From contig NC_057761.1 of assembly GCF_010389155.1 (NCBI RefSeq), positions 932,501-996,500 of the forward strand: a DNA stretch of 64,000 nt, written 5' to 3'. Shown piece by piece: positions 34,829 through 45,072 of the stretch. Source of the DNA: Erigeron canadensis (Eukaryota; Streptophyta; Magnoliopsida; Asterales; Asteraceae). The notes below the pieces were generated by a model that was not told where the DNA came from, did no database searches, and saw only the letters and a program-made list of their open reading frames with translations. A program made the translations under genes and the position numbers. Position 1 is the first letter of the stretch. The number at the start of each line of letters is the position of its first letter.

Positions 34829-35579
34829 GGTAAATGAACTTATCAAAGAATATCAAGGCCATCTCGTCACTGACCTATCATTCAAATCCCTGGTAACCAA
34901 GTGACCCAAAAAGAAGTGCATTACTAAAAGTGGCCAACAAGACGTTACTATCTGGTGGCTCTAAGTTTTGTAAAATCATCATGCTTTGCATAAAAACAGC
35001 TCATTGTGATGATGAATGGTAAATTTGGGTTGTATTTATCTAAACACGGGTAAAATGTAACGAACTGTAGGTATAAAGAAAATAGGGCAAACAGGGTTCA
35101 ATTTCGTCCTTTGGCCACTGTAATTATGAACCATCTCCCCTAACCACCTATTTGGCCACTGTTATAATGAAATCTAATATTTAGTTATGTTTCAGATGGT
35201 ACAAGCAACTATTATATTGGAAGACATGATTAAAACTGATTATTTGAGAAAAGAATGGTGGTATTGGTCATCACCAGCAACTGCTGCTAAAATTTCCAGC
35301 ATATCTGCTCTTGCTCTTAGAATATATGCTCTTGATGCAGTGATATATTACGAAAACCCCCCGACATCCAATCTAGAGCCCACAGAACCCGTTACACCTA
35401 AGGCTTCTAAGTCAGAAAAGAAAACTTCAGAAAAGCCAAATCAAAAAGACTCTTCTGAAAAGTCAAATTCAAAAACCAATCAGAGGTCGAGCAGCTCACC
35501 TGTCACTGATTCAAAACCTGCTGAACTTTCAAGACCGAAAACGAGATCAAAGAAGAGAATGCGAGATTCTGACAGTTAA
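23425..35579 (+). CDS. MBD9: MBD9-type chromatin regulator (PHD, MBD, FYRN, bromodomain, PHD)
   Basis: In Arabidopsis MBD9 acts in the nucleus with SWR1/ISWI remodelling factors and influences H2A.Z, flowering and branching. Exons: 23425-23831, 24504-26004, 26743-27384, 27937-28242, 28320-28682, 28795-28893, 31267-31713, 32206-33675, 35196-35579. They are in phase and give 1872 residues. Domains in order: PHD finger (about 39-80; C41, C44, C54, C57, H62, C65, C77, C80), MBD (about 208-250, GDGWCVRFEY), FYRN (about 317-366), bromodomain (about 990-1105), second PHD (about 1153-1198, LLCDKCDSEYHTYC), WHIM-like motif (about 1375-1410, LGRDLVGRLYW), a Cys/His-rich finger (about 1537-1573) and a basic Lys/Ser tail. 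A Lys-Glu repeat precedes the bromodomain. This domain order is specific to the MBD9 family. Introns 2, 6 and 8 hold transposons but splice sites look intact. Confidence 0.95.
26050..26243. mobile_element. Stowaway-type MITE in MBD9 intron 2
   Basis: A 194-bp element with CTCCATCCATCCCAA at the left and CTCCCTCGGTCCCAA (reversed) at the right, flanked by TA on both sides. It starts 45 bp after the exon 2 donor. The end sequences differ from the Stowaway copy at 8068, so this is another subfamily. Confidence 0.85.
28384..28431 (+). repeat. Coding Lys-Glu microsatellite in MBD9 exon 5
   Basis: A run of GAAAAA/GAGAAA hexamers encodes alternating Lys and Glu just before the bromodomain. The hexamer unit keeps the frame if its number changes, so length variation between alleles would be tolerated. 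Confidence 0.8.
29040..29470. repeat. Tandem duplication (~215 bp) in MBD9 intron 6
   Basis: Two adjacent copies (about 29040-29257 and 29258-29470) share GACAGTT(G/A)AGCA, AATACTCGT, TTGGCAGCAAAATGA, ATGGGGTATCCGTGCTTCG and GAAGCATCACGTATATGATACC in the same order. They differ by scattered substitutions, so the duplication is not recent. No coding content is evident. Confidence 0.8.
30230..30440 (+). mobile_element. tRNA-derived SINE in MBD9 intron 6
   Basis: An A-box-like GGTGGCATAGTGTTTAGG at about 30255 and a B-box-like AGATTCGAACCTC at about 30301 have tRNA-like spacing, followed by an unrelated body. The 3' tail and target duplication are unclear. It is a different family from the SINE at 20626. 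Confidence 0.6.
30495..31200. mobile_element. hAT-type element with 8-bp duplication TTATGTAC in MBD9 intron 6
   Basis: The ends are CAGTGTTGTTAAAGGCG and, reversed, CATAGTTGTCAAAAGCG. Exact copies TTATGTAC lie at 30487-30494 and 31201-31208. Inside, near 30877, a short plus-strand frame reads MNQGGNVSQRPKSKDPGWKY, which resembles the N-terminal lead-in to the BED finger of hAT transposases, so the element appears to be an internally deleted derivative of a coding element. Subterminal GGCGC/GCGCC words are repeated near both ends. It ends 66 bp before the exon 7 acceptor. Confidence 0.88.
34007..34650. repeat. Two tandem ~320-bp units inside the intron 8 Helitron
   Basis: Units at about 34007-34333 and 34334-34650 share ACAACTAA(G/A)CAT, TATATTAATG, CATGAA(T/C)GTAAG, GTGTAAAA/GTGTGCAA and AAAAGTTTAGTGTCG in the same order. 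Their divergence shows an old duplication within the element. Confidence 0.7.
34788..34824. repeat. (TA)n microsatellite in MBD9 intron 8
   Basis: About 18 alternating TA units at the presumed 5' edge of the Helitron. The length is likely variable. Confidence 0.9.
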
Positions 35580-36887
35580 ATACAAGTAGTTAGATTTATG
35601 GCTGTTTGTAAATGCTAGTATGAAAAATTGTCAAGATGGCTGATTCATCGATGCAGATACTGATATGAAGCTTACCTAAGGTTGTTTGCAAATCTGTTGT
35701 ACAAAATTTGAAATTGAAGAGGTGTAGTTTTTGTGTTGTAGATATTCGTTTGTGGTTTCTTTAGCCATTTTGTTGATCAAGAAAGCAAGAACTATATAGA
35801 ACTGATGTTATCTCAATTTCATATTTATATATAAGGAGGATAGGATTCCGTTTAAGAAGTTAGTTTCTGTTTCCATTTGAATCATGGGCATATATTGTTG
35901 TGGTGAATTGAAGAAACCAATTTCTTTCTACTCTAGAGCTTTTAGAGATTTAGTGTTTGAGTTCATTACTTATTCTTGTCTTTTTTTTTTTTTTTTGGGT
36001 TTGCATAATCGCATTGTTAAATAAAACCCAACTGATTATGCAAGCATGTCCTCTAATATCACTTCGAATTTTTCTAACCTGAAATTTTTTTCCTCCATAT
36101 TCATTATTTTGGTATGACGCAAAAAGTACTAACATCATGACTTTCATATCTTGTCAGATATTTTCGAAACTGTTCTTGCTCTTAGTTAATCTGCACTCTA
36201 TAAACAAAGGAGCTAGTCTAAGTGTTGTATAGCAATTGCCTCCCTAGATTACGATGTACGGGTGAATGAATTGACCAAGGATATAGTACATCGGTGTAAA
36301 TGTGTAATCATTATCATAGTTGAAGTATATGGAATAATAGTAGATTAGATCAAAGAATATTGCTGTATTGGGATATGGTAATTTGTTTTGCAGCTTGGAA
36401 GTTGGCTTCTCAAGTATATGTATATGTAGCCTTTGGCGCTGACTTTTGTCCTTGTCATCAATTGGTGTCATCGTCTTGAAGGCTTGCAGCCTTTTTATAT
36501 AAGTATGGAAAGTTTATTTTCGTATTTGATTATTATTGCTACTAGTTTAAAAGTGTGTGGATAGCTTCACCCGGGATTTATATGGGATTTAAACAAAAAT
36601 ATCACAAAGTGAAAGCGAGTTTCTGTTAGCAGGGATTTTTCACATGTCTTGATAACCGTAGTTCACCGCCCCTATGTTATGCAAGGCTTATACCTAATGC
36701 CCTTTAGTATTCTATCCTGTTTTCTCTAAAGCGAGTTCGCCCCCCTACCATAGCACCCATAATGTAGCAATATCACATGGTAAAATTTGTCTCTTTTTAA
36801 TACATAAATCCCACCGCCGAGCCTGGGTTTTTTTAATGCATACAAGGTTTTTTTTATTTGAAACGTTCATACATAATTATGCCAATG
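35580..36887. other. MBD9 3' flank and gene-free DNA
   Basis: This probably contains the MBD9 3' UTR in its first few hundred bases. A T-run of about 17 lies at 35980-35997. No further gene, RNA or clear element was seen before the solo LTR. Confidence 0.6.
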
Positions 36888-36936
36888 TGTAAGGACCAAT
36901 CTCGACTCGACCATTTTAAATGATTTTTTTTTACCC

Positions 36937-37058
36937 CCACTGCACCGCAGTGGAGTTGAGCACTCTCCACTGCGCCGCAGTGGAAAGTCTCGGACCTGCG
37001 TGAGAAAAACCCCACTGCGCCGCAGTGGGTTGGACACACTCCCACTGCGCCGCAATGG
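36937..37058. repeat. Four spaced 17-nt palindromes (CCACTGCGCCGCAGTGG)
   Basis: Copies start at 36937, 36967, 37012 and 37042, so the spacings are 30, 45 and 30 bases. Copies 2 and 3 are perfect palindromes around one central base; copies 1 and 4 each have one change. They are far richer in G+C than the surroundings. Both minus-strand frames through the array repeat short peptide words only as a side effect of the DNA repeat. The function is unknown. Confidence 0.88.
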
Positions 37059-37569
37059 GAAAAAAGGTATTTCTGAGTTCAAACAAGTTTTAGACAGAAA
37101 TAAACATAACAAAAGTAGAACTAGTTATAAAAGACAATGTACCAAAAGTTAGAAATTTCGGCATGACCCATTCGTAAAATCATCGTTAAAACCTGTTACG
37201 AATTAAGAGTTTTCCAAAGGTACATTTCAAACACAATCCAACACATTTCTAATACAAAATGACTCGATAGAAGTAACCAATCAATGTATCATGAGCCAAA
37301 GTTCAAAAGGGTCTCTACGGGTCCTATTAACGTTACCCTTATCCGCATTTAGCTAAAGCAACCAATATCCATAAAGCAACTTTAACTTCAATCTTTACAT
37401 TACTTAACTTTCTTCCGCATCCGGGACAACCTATAAAAAGGGTAAACAACTAAAAAGAATAAGCTAAACGCTTAGTGAATGCATACACATACAATCATAA
37501 ACAAGTTACCATACAAAAGTACATCAATTATAGCATATCAATTGATAGTCATCTCATTCATATCATTCA

Positions 37570-37900
37570 TAATACTAGTAGGACTTTACCCACCTTCTAG
37601 TCGTAATCAACAATTTGGCTAGTAGGAATTTACCCACCTACTAGCTCTCTTAAACAATTTGGCTAGTAGGAATTTACCTACCTACTAGCTCACACAATCA
37701 ATTTGGCTAGTAGGAATTTACCCACCTACTAGCTCACATAATCATTTTCAATATGGCCATGGATATTTTGACTAGTAGGAAATTTACCCACCTACTAGCT
37801 CTTACAACAACATGACTAGTAGGAATTTACCCACCTACTAGTTCTTACAAACAATCAACTATGGGTCATAAGAATTTACCCACCTATAACCTCAAATAAC
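37570..37900. repeat. Tandem ~45-bp units in the solo LTR
   Basis: About seven imperfect units share GGCTAGTAGGAATTTACCC followed by ACCTACTAGCTC. The halves CTAGTAGG and CCTACTAG are inverted copies, so every unit can form a small hairpin. The spacers vary in length and sequence, which argues against a CRISPR array. Confidence 0.85.
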
Positions 37901-38189
37901 AAGAATATGATTATATGCATATACACTCACCTTATTTGCGACCACAATTGCAAGATGACCATAAAACAACGTATTTGCAATCAACCTATCAATTCACATT
38001 AAAAACACAATATGGTCATTCATCACGTATAAGGTCACATAGCCATAATCACTAGCATTCCAACACCCAACCCATCATTTACACTCTTATATTAATCTTA
38101 GGTTAGTTCACATAACATGTATCTCTTAAATTATTTTCATATGGTCAGCTCACTTTCATACAAAAAGTTCCATTTTCATCATTTGACCA

Positions 38190-38745
38190 AGCTGCCTTCA
38201 AACGAGTGTAACTCAAGTTCTACTTACTCTTTTAACATGATTCCAGTGGCCAAATTTACATGAAACATATACCTACCTTTTATCTTTAATGACTAATACG
38301 TGAATTGTCCTTCAAAGGTGACTTCTGGTCGTTTTAAAAACCAAAACTGCTGCTGTTAAACAGCTTTGACCTTACTGACTTCAAATGACCATAACTTGAG
38401 TTCTACACCATATTTTGACCTCATTCCAGTGGCCACTTCTTCTTAACACATTTAGGTACATTTTGTATTCAGTGACTAAGATATGAATTAACTTGCAAGA
38501 ATGTGTTTTACCTGTTTTAATGTCAGACACATAATCAGTTTTTGCTGAAAGATCAGCATGGCGCCCCTGACTTCAAAAATTCATATCTAGAGTTCTACTT
38601 CGTCTTTTTAATCCATTCCAGTGGCAAAATTTATTTAACACAATAAGCTACATTTTCTTTTTAGGACTCAACAAGTGAAAATTCTGTCAAGTGGGTGTTT
38701 AACTCGTTTCAAACTCAGGGACAGAATCTGTCCAACTTATTCTTA
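38190..38745. repeat. Three diverged ~185-bp tandem units in the solo LTR
   Basis: Each unit has the order: GAGTT(C)TAC, an ATTCCAGTGGC(C/A)AA core, ACA..TA..TACATTTT, a GACTAA or similar word, and GTTTTAA with CAG near the end (about 38200-38370, 38385-38560, 38570-38745). Similarity is moderate, so the triplication is old. Confidence 0.65.
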
Positions 38746-39363
38746 CTAGTATTCATCAAAATCTATCATGCAACCCAATTAAAATCCTAATTTGATTAAC
38801 TTACAAGAACCCTAATTCATATTATAGCAATTTACTCAATATAAATAAAACCCCCAAATTTTCCATACTTGCATGAACCCAAATTCTTAAAAGAAATCAA
38901 TAATTGAAATTAGGTTATAAAGATTGTTACCTCAAGAACTCAAGGAATTAGTCTTGAATTAAAATATCCTCTTTCTCCCTTTTCTCTCTTGGAATTTGGC
39001 CAGCCCCACCCCCAAACATAAACTCTAGCTTTTTAATTTTGATGATTGAAGATTATTATTACATTCTTAGAGGAATTCTTGAATTGTTTGGAAGAAATTG
39101 ATTTGATTTAGATTGGAAGAGAAGAATCAAGAAAGATGAATACATGATGGAGAAATTGGGTTCAAGAATAGGTGGGAATGTGGCTGGCAACCTAAGGGAA
39201 TGCCACGCCCCTTTTCTAATTTTAGTGACTAAGATACCCGCTATTCGTTAAGACTAATTTAACCCTATATTTAGAAATAAAATACTAGTAAACTATTTTA
39301 AATGCCAAAACTATTAATAAGGTAAATTTTTATTGGCCTAAAAACTTAGGATGTTACACAATG

Positions 39364-40256
39364 TTGATAAACGATCATTATGTTGCAAAATGTAATCATC
39401 CTTGTTTCATCTTATCCTTCATATGATTATTTCCGGCCAATACTGTTTAAATATGTGGTCTTAAACCTGCTCAGACACAATACCTTGTAAGGCATAAATG
39501 CATAATGGTAGGGCCGACCCTGGTGCTGGGCTAAGTGGGCGACAACCCATAGCATCGAGAAATCGCCGGGCATCCATGCTGTGTAAGTGTAAGTCTCGCC
39601 GGAGATGGTCGCCGTCGCCGGAGGATCATGGTGGTGGTCGGAGATGATGATGGTGGTGGTGGTGGTCGTAGATGGAAGGAAGAAGGAAGAAGGAGAAAAT
39701 ACCTTGTACTTTTGTACTTTTTCAAATCCTTGTATTACAAATAACCCATTCCTATATATATATATACACACGAAGGATGAGAATATAAGGCTGTCGGGTA
39801 TCTAAGCTTAGGCGTGGAACACTCACATATTGTTTTTTTAATCCATAAAAATCATAAGGCCCATGCATTTATTCATTAAACAAAAAATAATAAAATATTG
39901 GTCTAAGGCAATAATTTTGACTCTTAACCTTAATCCTAAAAAGTTACATACTATAAATTATTCAAGCGCCAGTATGAGGTTGTTATGAACCCAATTTAGG
40001 TGAAAACCTCTCACATAATAATATTTTAATATTTTAAATAAATGTTTGGCACCTATGATTTTGATGGTTTAAAAAACAGGTATGTGGGAATTTTTCACCA
40101 AGCCTAACAGCCTCGTATTCCCTTCCCCAATATAACACATGCTGGATTGTATGTTTATATACTGATTACCAAATCCAAAAAAAAACAAACCAAAAACAAA
40201 AACCAGCGTGTGAAAACCCCCCGCCGGTTTGAATACAAAAACTTAAACCGGCGGCG
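39364..40256. other. Intergenic DNA upstream of the SUMO protease gene
   Basis: No gene is recognised. A GGTGGT/GATGATGG-rich stretch at about 39600-39670 gives long but meaningless frames on both strands. The first part (39505-39560, AGGGCCGACCCTGG) has the style of a DNA-transposon end, but no partner end was found. The promoter of the gene starting at 40257 should lie in the last few hundred bases. Confidence 0.55.
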
Positions 40257-43200
40257 ATGCCACTACCACTCGGCGAAGGCGAAATCGATATGATGATTGA
40301 TGCCGACGATCCTCCACATGAGCTCCTCATCCTTTCATCGGGGAAACCCAACCGTCACGGACCGGAAAATGATATAGATTATGGACTAATAACGGAAACA
40401 GAAGCTGAAATTAATAAAATTCTTACAAAGAAAAGAGCAACTCTAAAAACCAGGGGTGATAGATTACCGGACAAAGGAGAAAAACTCAGGGCAGATATTC
40501 GCCGATGTGAAGCCGAACTCGAAAGAAGAGAAAAATTTTATAGCAAAAAGGTTTTTACTTTTTGACCTACATTTTCTATTATACTCAGGTTTATTATGCC
40601 TAATGTGTTAAATTTTGATCAAATGTAGCTATCCTGTATACATATATTACTACTATAGTATTGTTACCGGTTTTCGGCTTAAAGTGAAATTATGGAATGA
40701 GCCCTTAGTTTCTGCATTTACATACACTTGCTTTAGTATAATTGTGTATACCAAGTTTGCTAATTTATGATTTGGTCTTTGGTGACATGATGACAATTTT
40801 GAGGGTTAAAGTGTATTCAAACGAATATCTATAGTATGTATCCAACTATAATCTTGTTTATTTTAGGTGTTTTGACTTTCAAACTTGTAACATTGTAAGT
40901 ATCGAGGTATATGTGGCATCCGTTCATGCTGCCACGTTGAGTTCATGTTGTTGGTTTGCAAGCTTTTGATTGGTCGAGTACATACAGTGTTAAAAGTTTC
41001 AAAGTTAAATACATACAATGGACATGATTATAGTTGGATACATACTATAGACATTTGTGTATAGTTGTATACATTATGAAGCCATTAACCCCAATTTTGA
41101 TGGCTTATCAATTTGTGTTGTTGCCACGTCTGGTCGTCTGCTATTAATATACCGGTTATATGATGATGAGGTCACCTCATCTTTGATAAGCACAACAGCA
41201 GATGTGTGAAAGGTTTGGTCCATGTAAGAAGTTCTGATTGTCTGAAAGTATGATACACACTATAGCTAAACATGACAAGTTGGATAGTTTAAGAAATTCT
41301 TTGTCCAAATGAAATCTGCAAATTAGCTAAATAGTTTATTGGGTTTATTGTCTAGAATACTCACGGACTTTTCCATTTGTCACTTCCCGACCATCAAACT
41401 ATCTTTTGTCTAATTGAGTTACTAAATTTATTTTTTTCTTTTTTCCATCCTTAGCTTCTTATATACAAAGTTATGGTTTCAAAAATGGTTTATTTTGATG
41501 TTAAATGTGTGCACTATGCACTAAAACATTAGCCTTACATACAATGGTAAATGATATATAGTAATAATTGATTTAAAAGCTGTGAATGACTCAAAAGTGA
41601 CACAAAACCTTCTTTTAATGATTTAATTGAACAAAATAGTTCGATGACTTGGGAAGGATAAATGGAAAAGTACATGGGTATTCTAGGGATTTACGCAATA
41701 AATCCTTGTTTATTAAGTAATTATTTCATCGGTGTTGGAAGACATTAGTGTTCTTCAGTTGTTTTAGCTCTATGGATGAATGATTAAGTACATTATAAAG
41801 CTTTAATTTAATGGCATTATGCTAATTTGTTAAAAATTAGTGTTACTTATTATTATTTTTGCTATCAGGGTGGTGTTACCAAATGTGAAGACACTATGCA
41901 ACTTTCTGATCTTAGTGATGATGGTGAGATTTTGATCATGTCTGAATCTGTACATTATGTTTCTGCTTATTCAGATTCCATAAGCTTTAAGATGGTTACT
42001 CTTGGCACAAAGATTTTGGTTTTATAGGTGCGTCACGCGGGAAAAAGAGAAGTGATCAGAAATATTTTGCAAATCTGTTTGACAAGAAGCTGGACAGGGA
42101 TGTACGATACTGCAATCCCTTATTGAATTGTTTTACAAATGACTGCTTGTTATGTATCTAGTCAAGGAAGAAAGTAACATTTACGTTTCTTTTTTTTAAT
42201 TTAGCAGAAGTTTTCCAGGACTGTAGATGCATTTCAAGACGACGAATTATTCAGTAAACGTGATCAAGGAAGAAGGGCCAAGAACCAAGCTGCACAATTT
42301 TCGAGTAGGGAGCGATCTACAAAGCAAACATCTTCGAGAACAAAACCATTTTCTTGTCAGACCAACAGTCCTTTGTTTTATAGTGGGAAGCACAAATTTT
42401 CAAATGGTGATAAAAAAGTCAACCGTTCTACTACCTGTTCTCTTGATTCTGACAGAGATATTTGGGAATCATTCAAAAGGTATGAAACTTCAACCTTCAC
42501 CCGTCTGTAATTATCACTGGTTTCTCATAGCTTCCCTTTTAAGGAGGTGTTTTGTGTTGTCTTTTGAAAGCGATAATTTGATTATCTTTTCTCAAGTTGT
42601 TAATATTCAGTTTCTAGTGTTTGGGCATTGTGAAACTGATTCTGATTATTTGTCTTCTTTTTGTTTTGTTATCACTACTTATTTATATAGGATTTTGCTA
42701 ACCTTGCCCTTAGGGCTCTAGTTAACACACAAAAAGTGTTTTACATGTTGGTTGATCATTATTTTTATTTATTTATTTATTATTATAATTTTTTTTTTTT
42801 TTATTATTATTTATTTATATATATATATATTTTTTTTACGTACAACACTTCTCTGCATTTTATCCATACCCGTCTATGATTAGCAAAGTCCTTTTTAAAT
42901 CATCGTGCATGGATTTAGCTATTTCTTTAAGTGTATGTCAGTGCTTGTTGAGGTTGCAAAACTTATATGACGCTTAACAGGGAAACAATAATAGCTGTCC
43001 TTTCTCGTTATTTTACCTGTTTTGCTGTGGTAGATTATGCGAGTCTGATTATTCTCTATCCAGTAATTAGTTTCAAAATGCAAGTTCAAACACACCCTAT
43101 GTAAGCCTAACATTTTAATTTCTTCGATAGGATACCTGCTCCCAAAAGCCAGCCTTCAACAAAATGGGAGCCTAGATGTGTAAGTCATTCCTGTTATGTA

Positions 43201-45072
43201 TTTGTATGCCTGGAAAATTCTTTTTTGAATTTCAAAATGTGCTTTCTTTGCGTATACTTCCACATTTGCTCAATTTTGTATGATCTTATGTTTTATAGTC
43301 ATCAGATTATCGTCTGCTGGATGAAGATGAGGATGATGAGCCTCTGGTTTGGAATTTAACACCTTGTGCAGAAAAATTAAGTGACTGGTAGTGGTACTGC
43401 TGTATTCTTTTGTTTGATATTTATTATCTCTAGACTTTAGATGTGTTTGATTGATCATATTTAAATTTTCAGCATGAAAGATGTTGAAGTCTACTACCCA
43501 TCAAGGTATGTCAAATAACAATGACTCATATTTACCACTTAATGAAATTTGGAGTCAGTCATGATTAAATGCTCCTTTCACAGGGACGACCAGGATCCAG
43601 TTCAAGTTATTTACACAGACATGAAATGTCTTGATCCTGAAGCATGGCTTTCATCAGCTATTATGAACTACTATATCCGGTAAATTGTTTATTAACTATC
43701 TTGAACTATATGCTAGAAATTTGTTCAATTTATCTTCTTGGAAAAGGGAAATTTGCAAAATAAGGTCACATGTTTGCACCTGATTTGTATTTGGGGTAAT
43801 GAGCTTTCAGAAAGTTGCTTACAATAACTTGCTTGTCTTGTTTGGCTAGATATCTTCAGCAGCTTTCATCTGCATCAGAAAATGCAAAATGCAATTATCA
43901 TTTCTTCAATACATATTTTTACAACAAGCTCAAGAAGGTATGTACTATTACTTTCCAGTAATTTGTTTTTATATGACTAAACTATGGGTTAATAACTTGT
44001 CTGTGTGCTTTAGTTGGATTACCAGGAAGGCTCTTTCCATAAGTTCAGAAAATGGTGGAAAAATACCCACATATTTGAAAAAGCTTACATACTTCTCCCA
44101 ATTCATGAAAAGTAAGCTTACAATACTTATTGGGTATTTAACAATTATTATCTATATAATTAAATGTTTTTGATGTTTTCTTCAATTCTTCGTATAGTGC
44201 TCATTGGAGCCTGGTAATTATATGTATCCCAAACAACGTAGATGAGTTAGGCCCTGTTGTTCTTCATCTGGATTCACTTGGACTACATGACAGTGAATCA
44301 ATTTTTGTTAACATCAAAAGGTATATTTACATCGTTACACTACGTTAACAAGTTTATCAGAATATAATGGATTGAGATTCCGTTTTCTGTTTGATGAAAG
44401 AGCTTATAGCTATAATAAATGTTTAGCCCCATTATCCTTTGTTATAATTGTAGTTCATGTATTATTACAGCTTTCTAAAAGAAGAGTGGAGCTACCTTCA
44501 GAAATCAGATGAACTTTTGGATCCCCCCATCAAGGATGAAATCTGGGAAAACCTCGGCTGTAGAATAACTGACAGAAAAGTTAAGGTAAATTTTTCAATC
44601 AACGTGACTTCTTGATCAGTATCTTCATTTCTTATAGAAATTTCTTGCTTTGTGATTGGTTTTTGTTACTGAAGTTAGTTAACATCATGCTTATGACCAT
44701 CTTTTAGATTTAAGATTATGAGATATTTTAATTTCAAATAGGTTCCAAGGCAAAGAAACGCTTTTGACTGTGGGCTATTTGTTTTGTTCTATATGGAACG
44801 TTTCATTAAGGAAGCTCCTAAGAGGTTACGAGAGGAAGATTTATCAATGGTATGCTTTCTTGTATCATTTTTTCTATCTAATTTATCAGTCATTTATATC
44901 TGTGTTTGGTACCATTAGATGGTGATCTGTGTTATTTTGGTGTTATCAGTTCAGCAAAGAATGGTTTCGTCCTGAAGAAGCTTCCAATTTAAGAGGGAAA
45001 ATATATGATCTACTTGTACAAGAGTTCAAGATTGCAAAAGAGAAGGAAACCACCTTATCTCCCAAGTGTTAG
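40257..45072 (+). CDS. OTS1/OTS2-type SUMO protease (ULP1 C48 family)
   Basis: ULP1-class cysteine proteases remove SUMO from nuclear proteins and mature the SUMO precursor; plant OTS1/OTS2 (ULP1D/ULP1C) act in salt, light and gibberellin responses. Exons: 40257-40550, 41869-41923, 42028-42101, 42208-42479, 43131-43179, 43299-43387, 43473-43505, 43584-43679, 43850-43937, 44014-44111, 44198-44320, 44471-44585, 44742-44849, 44950-45072. All are in phase and give 538 residues. The N-terminal part has the family motif RLPDKGEKLR at about 69-78 and a basic, Ser-rich region. The C-terminal protease has His385 (ENAHWSLV), Asp408 (HLDSLG), Gln466 and Cys472 (RNAFDCGLF), a complete catalytic set. ATG 40257 is the first in good context (GCGATGCC). 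Exon 4 could begin three bases earlier (42205). It converges with the dNTPase gene at 46506. I leave the symbol blank because OTS1 and OTS2 cannot be told apart. Confidence 0.93.
41341..41705. mobile_element. MITE with ~85-bp inverted repeats in SUMO protease intron 1
   Basis: The arms share TCTAGAATAC/CCTAGAATAC, ACTTTTCCATTT and CATC(A/G)AACTAT in mirrored order. The flanking 9-mers TAGTTTATT and TTGTTTATT differ at one base. Long arms plus a 9-bp duplication suggest a Mutator-type MITE. Related arm fragments (GCATTTTGTC...TCAACTATCGAACTATTTTTCG) occur in MBD9 intron 6 near 29520 and 29810. Confidence 0.72.
42760..42840. repeat. A/T-only low-complexity tract in an intron
   Basis: ATTTATTT/TATT repeats followed by T-runs and a short (AT)n lie in intron 4 of the SUMO protease gene. 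It is a simple-sequence region without other signals. Confidence 0.8.

Larger units (their letters stand above)
33922..34833 (-). mobile_element. Helitron-like element in MBD9 intron 8, minus orientation
   Basis: The plus strand starts ACTAGTTATGGACCTCGCG then CGTTGCCGCAG. Reversed, this gives an imperfect GC stem, spacer and CTAGT, a Helitron 3' end. The far side ends in TTTTTAATATA plus a TA run, compatible with a reversed ATATTAAAAA 5' end that has expanded. No Rep/helicase is encoded. The interior consists largely of two tandem copies of a roughly 320-bp unit. Confidence 0.6.
36888..39358. mobile_element. Long solo LTR (2471 bp) with 5-bp target duplication CAATG
   Basis: The left end reads TGTAAGGACC and the right end ATGTTACA, giving TG...CA termini. 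Exact CAATG copies flank it at 36883-36887 and 39359-39363. No gag-pol sequence and no second LTR are present, so it is best read as a solo LTR. Reversed, the right end reads TGTAACATCCTAAG, like the start of many plant Ty3/gypsy LTRs, which suggests minus orientation. The interior is highly repetitive: a palindrome array near the left end, CTAGTAGG-type tandem units in the middle, and three diverged copies of a roughly 185-bp unit on the right. Confidence 0.8.

Noticed and set aside
36854..37112. Overlapping minus-strand frames with repeated short peptide words (CGAV, LRRSG)
   Set aside because: The peptide repetition is produced by the DNA palindrome array in the solo LTR, in two frames at once.
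37570..37900. CRISPR-like array
   Set aside because: Plant nuclear context, repeats are imperfect and contain inverted halves, spacers are not uniform; it is an LTR tandem repeat.
39427..39805. Long frames on both strands over the GGTGGT/GATGAT region
   Set aside because: Caused by simple-sequence DNA lacking stops in several frames; no domain evidence.
42227..42721. 164-residue frame overlapping exon 4 of the SUMO protease gene
   Set aside because: It is the wrong frame; the correct frame (starting KFSRTVDAFQDDELFS) joins neighbouring exons in phase.
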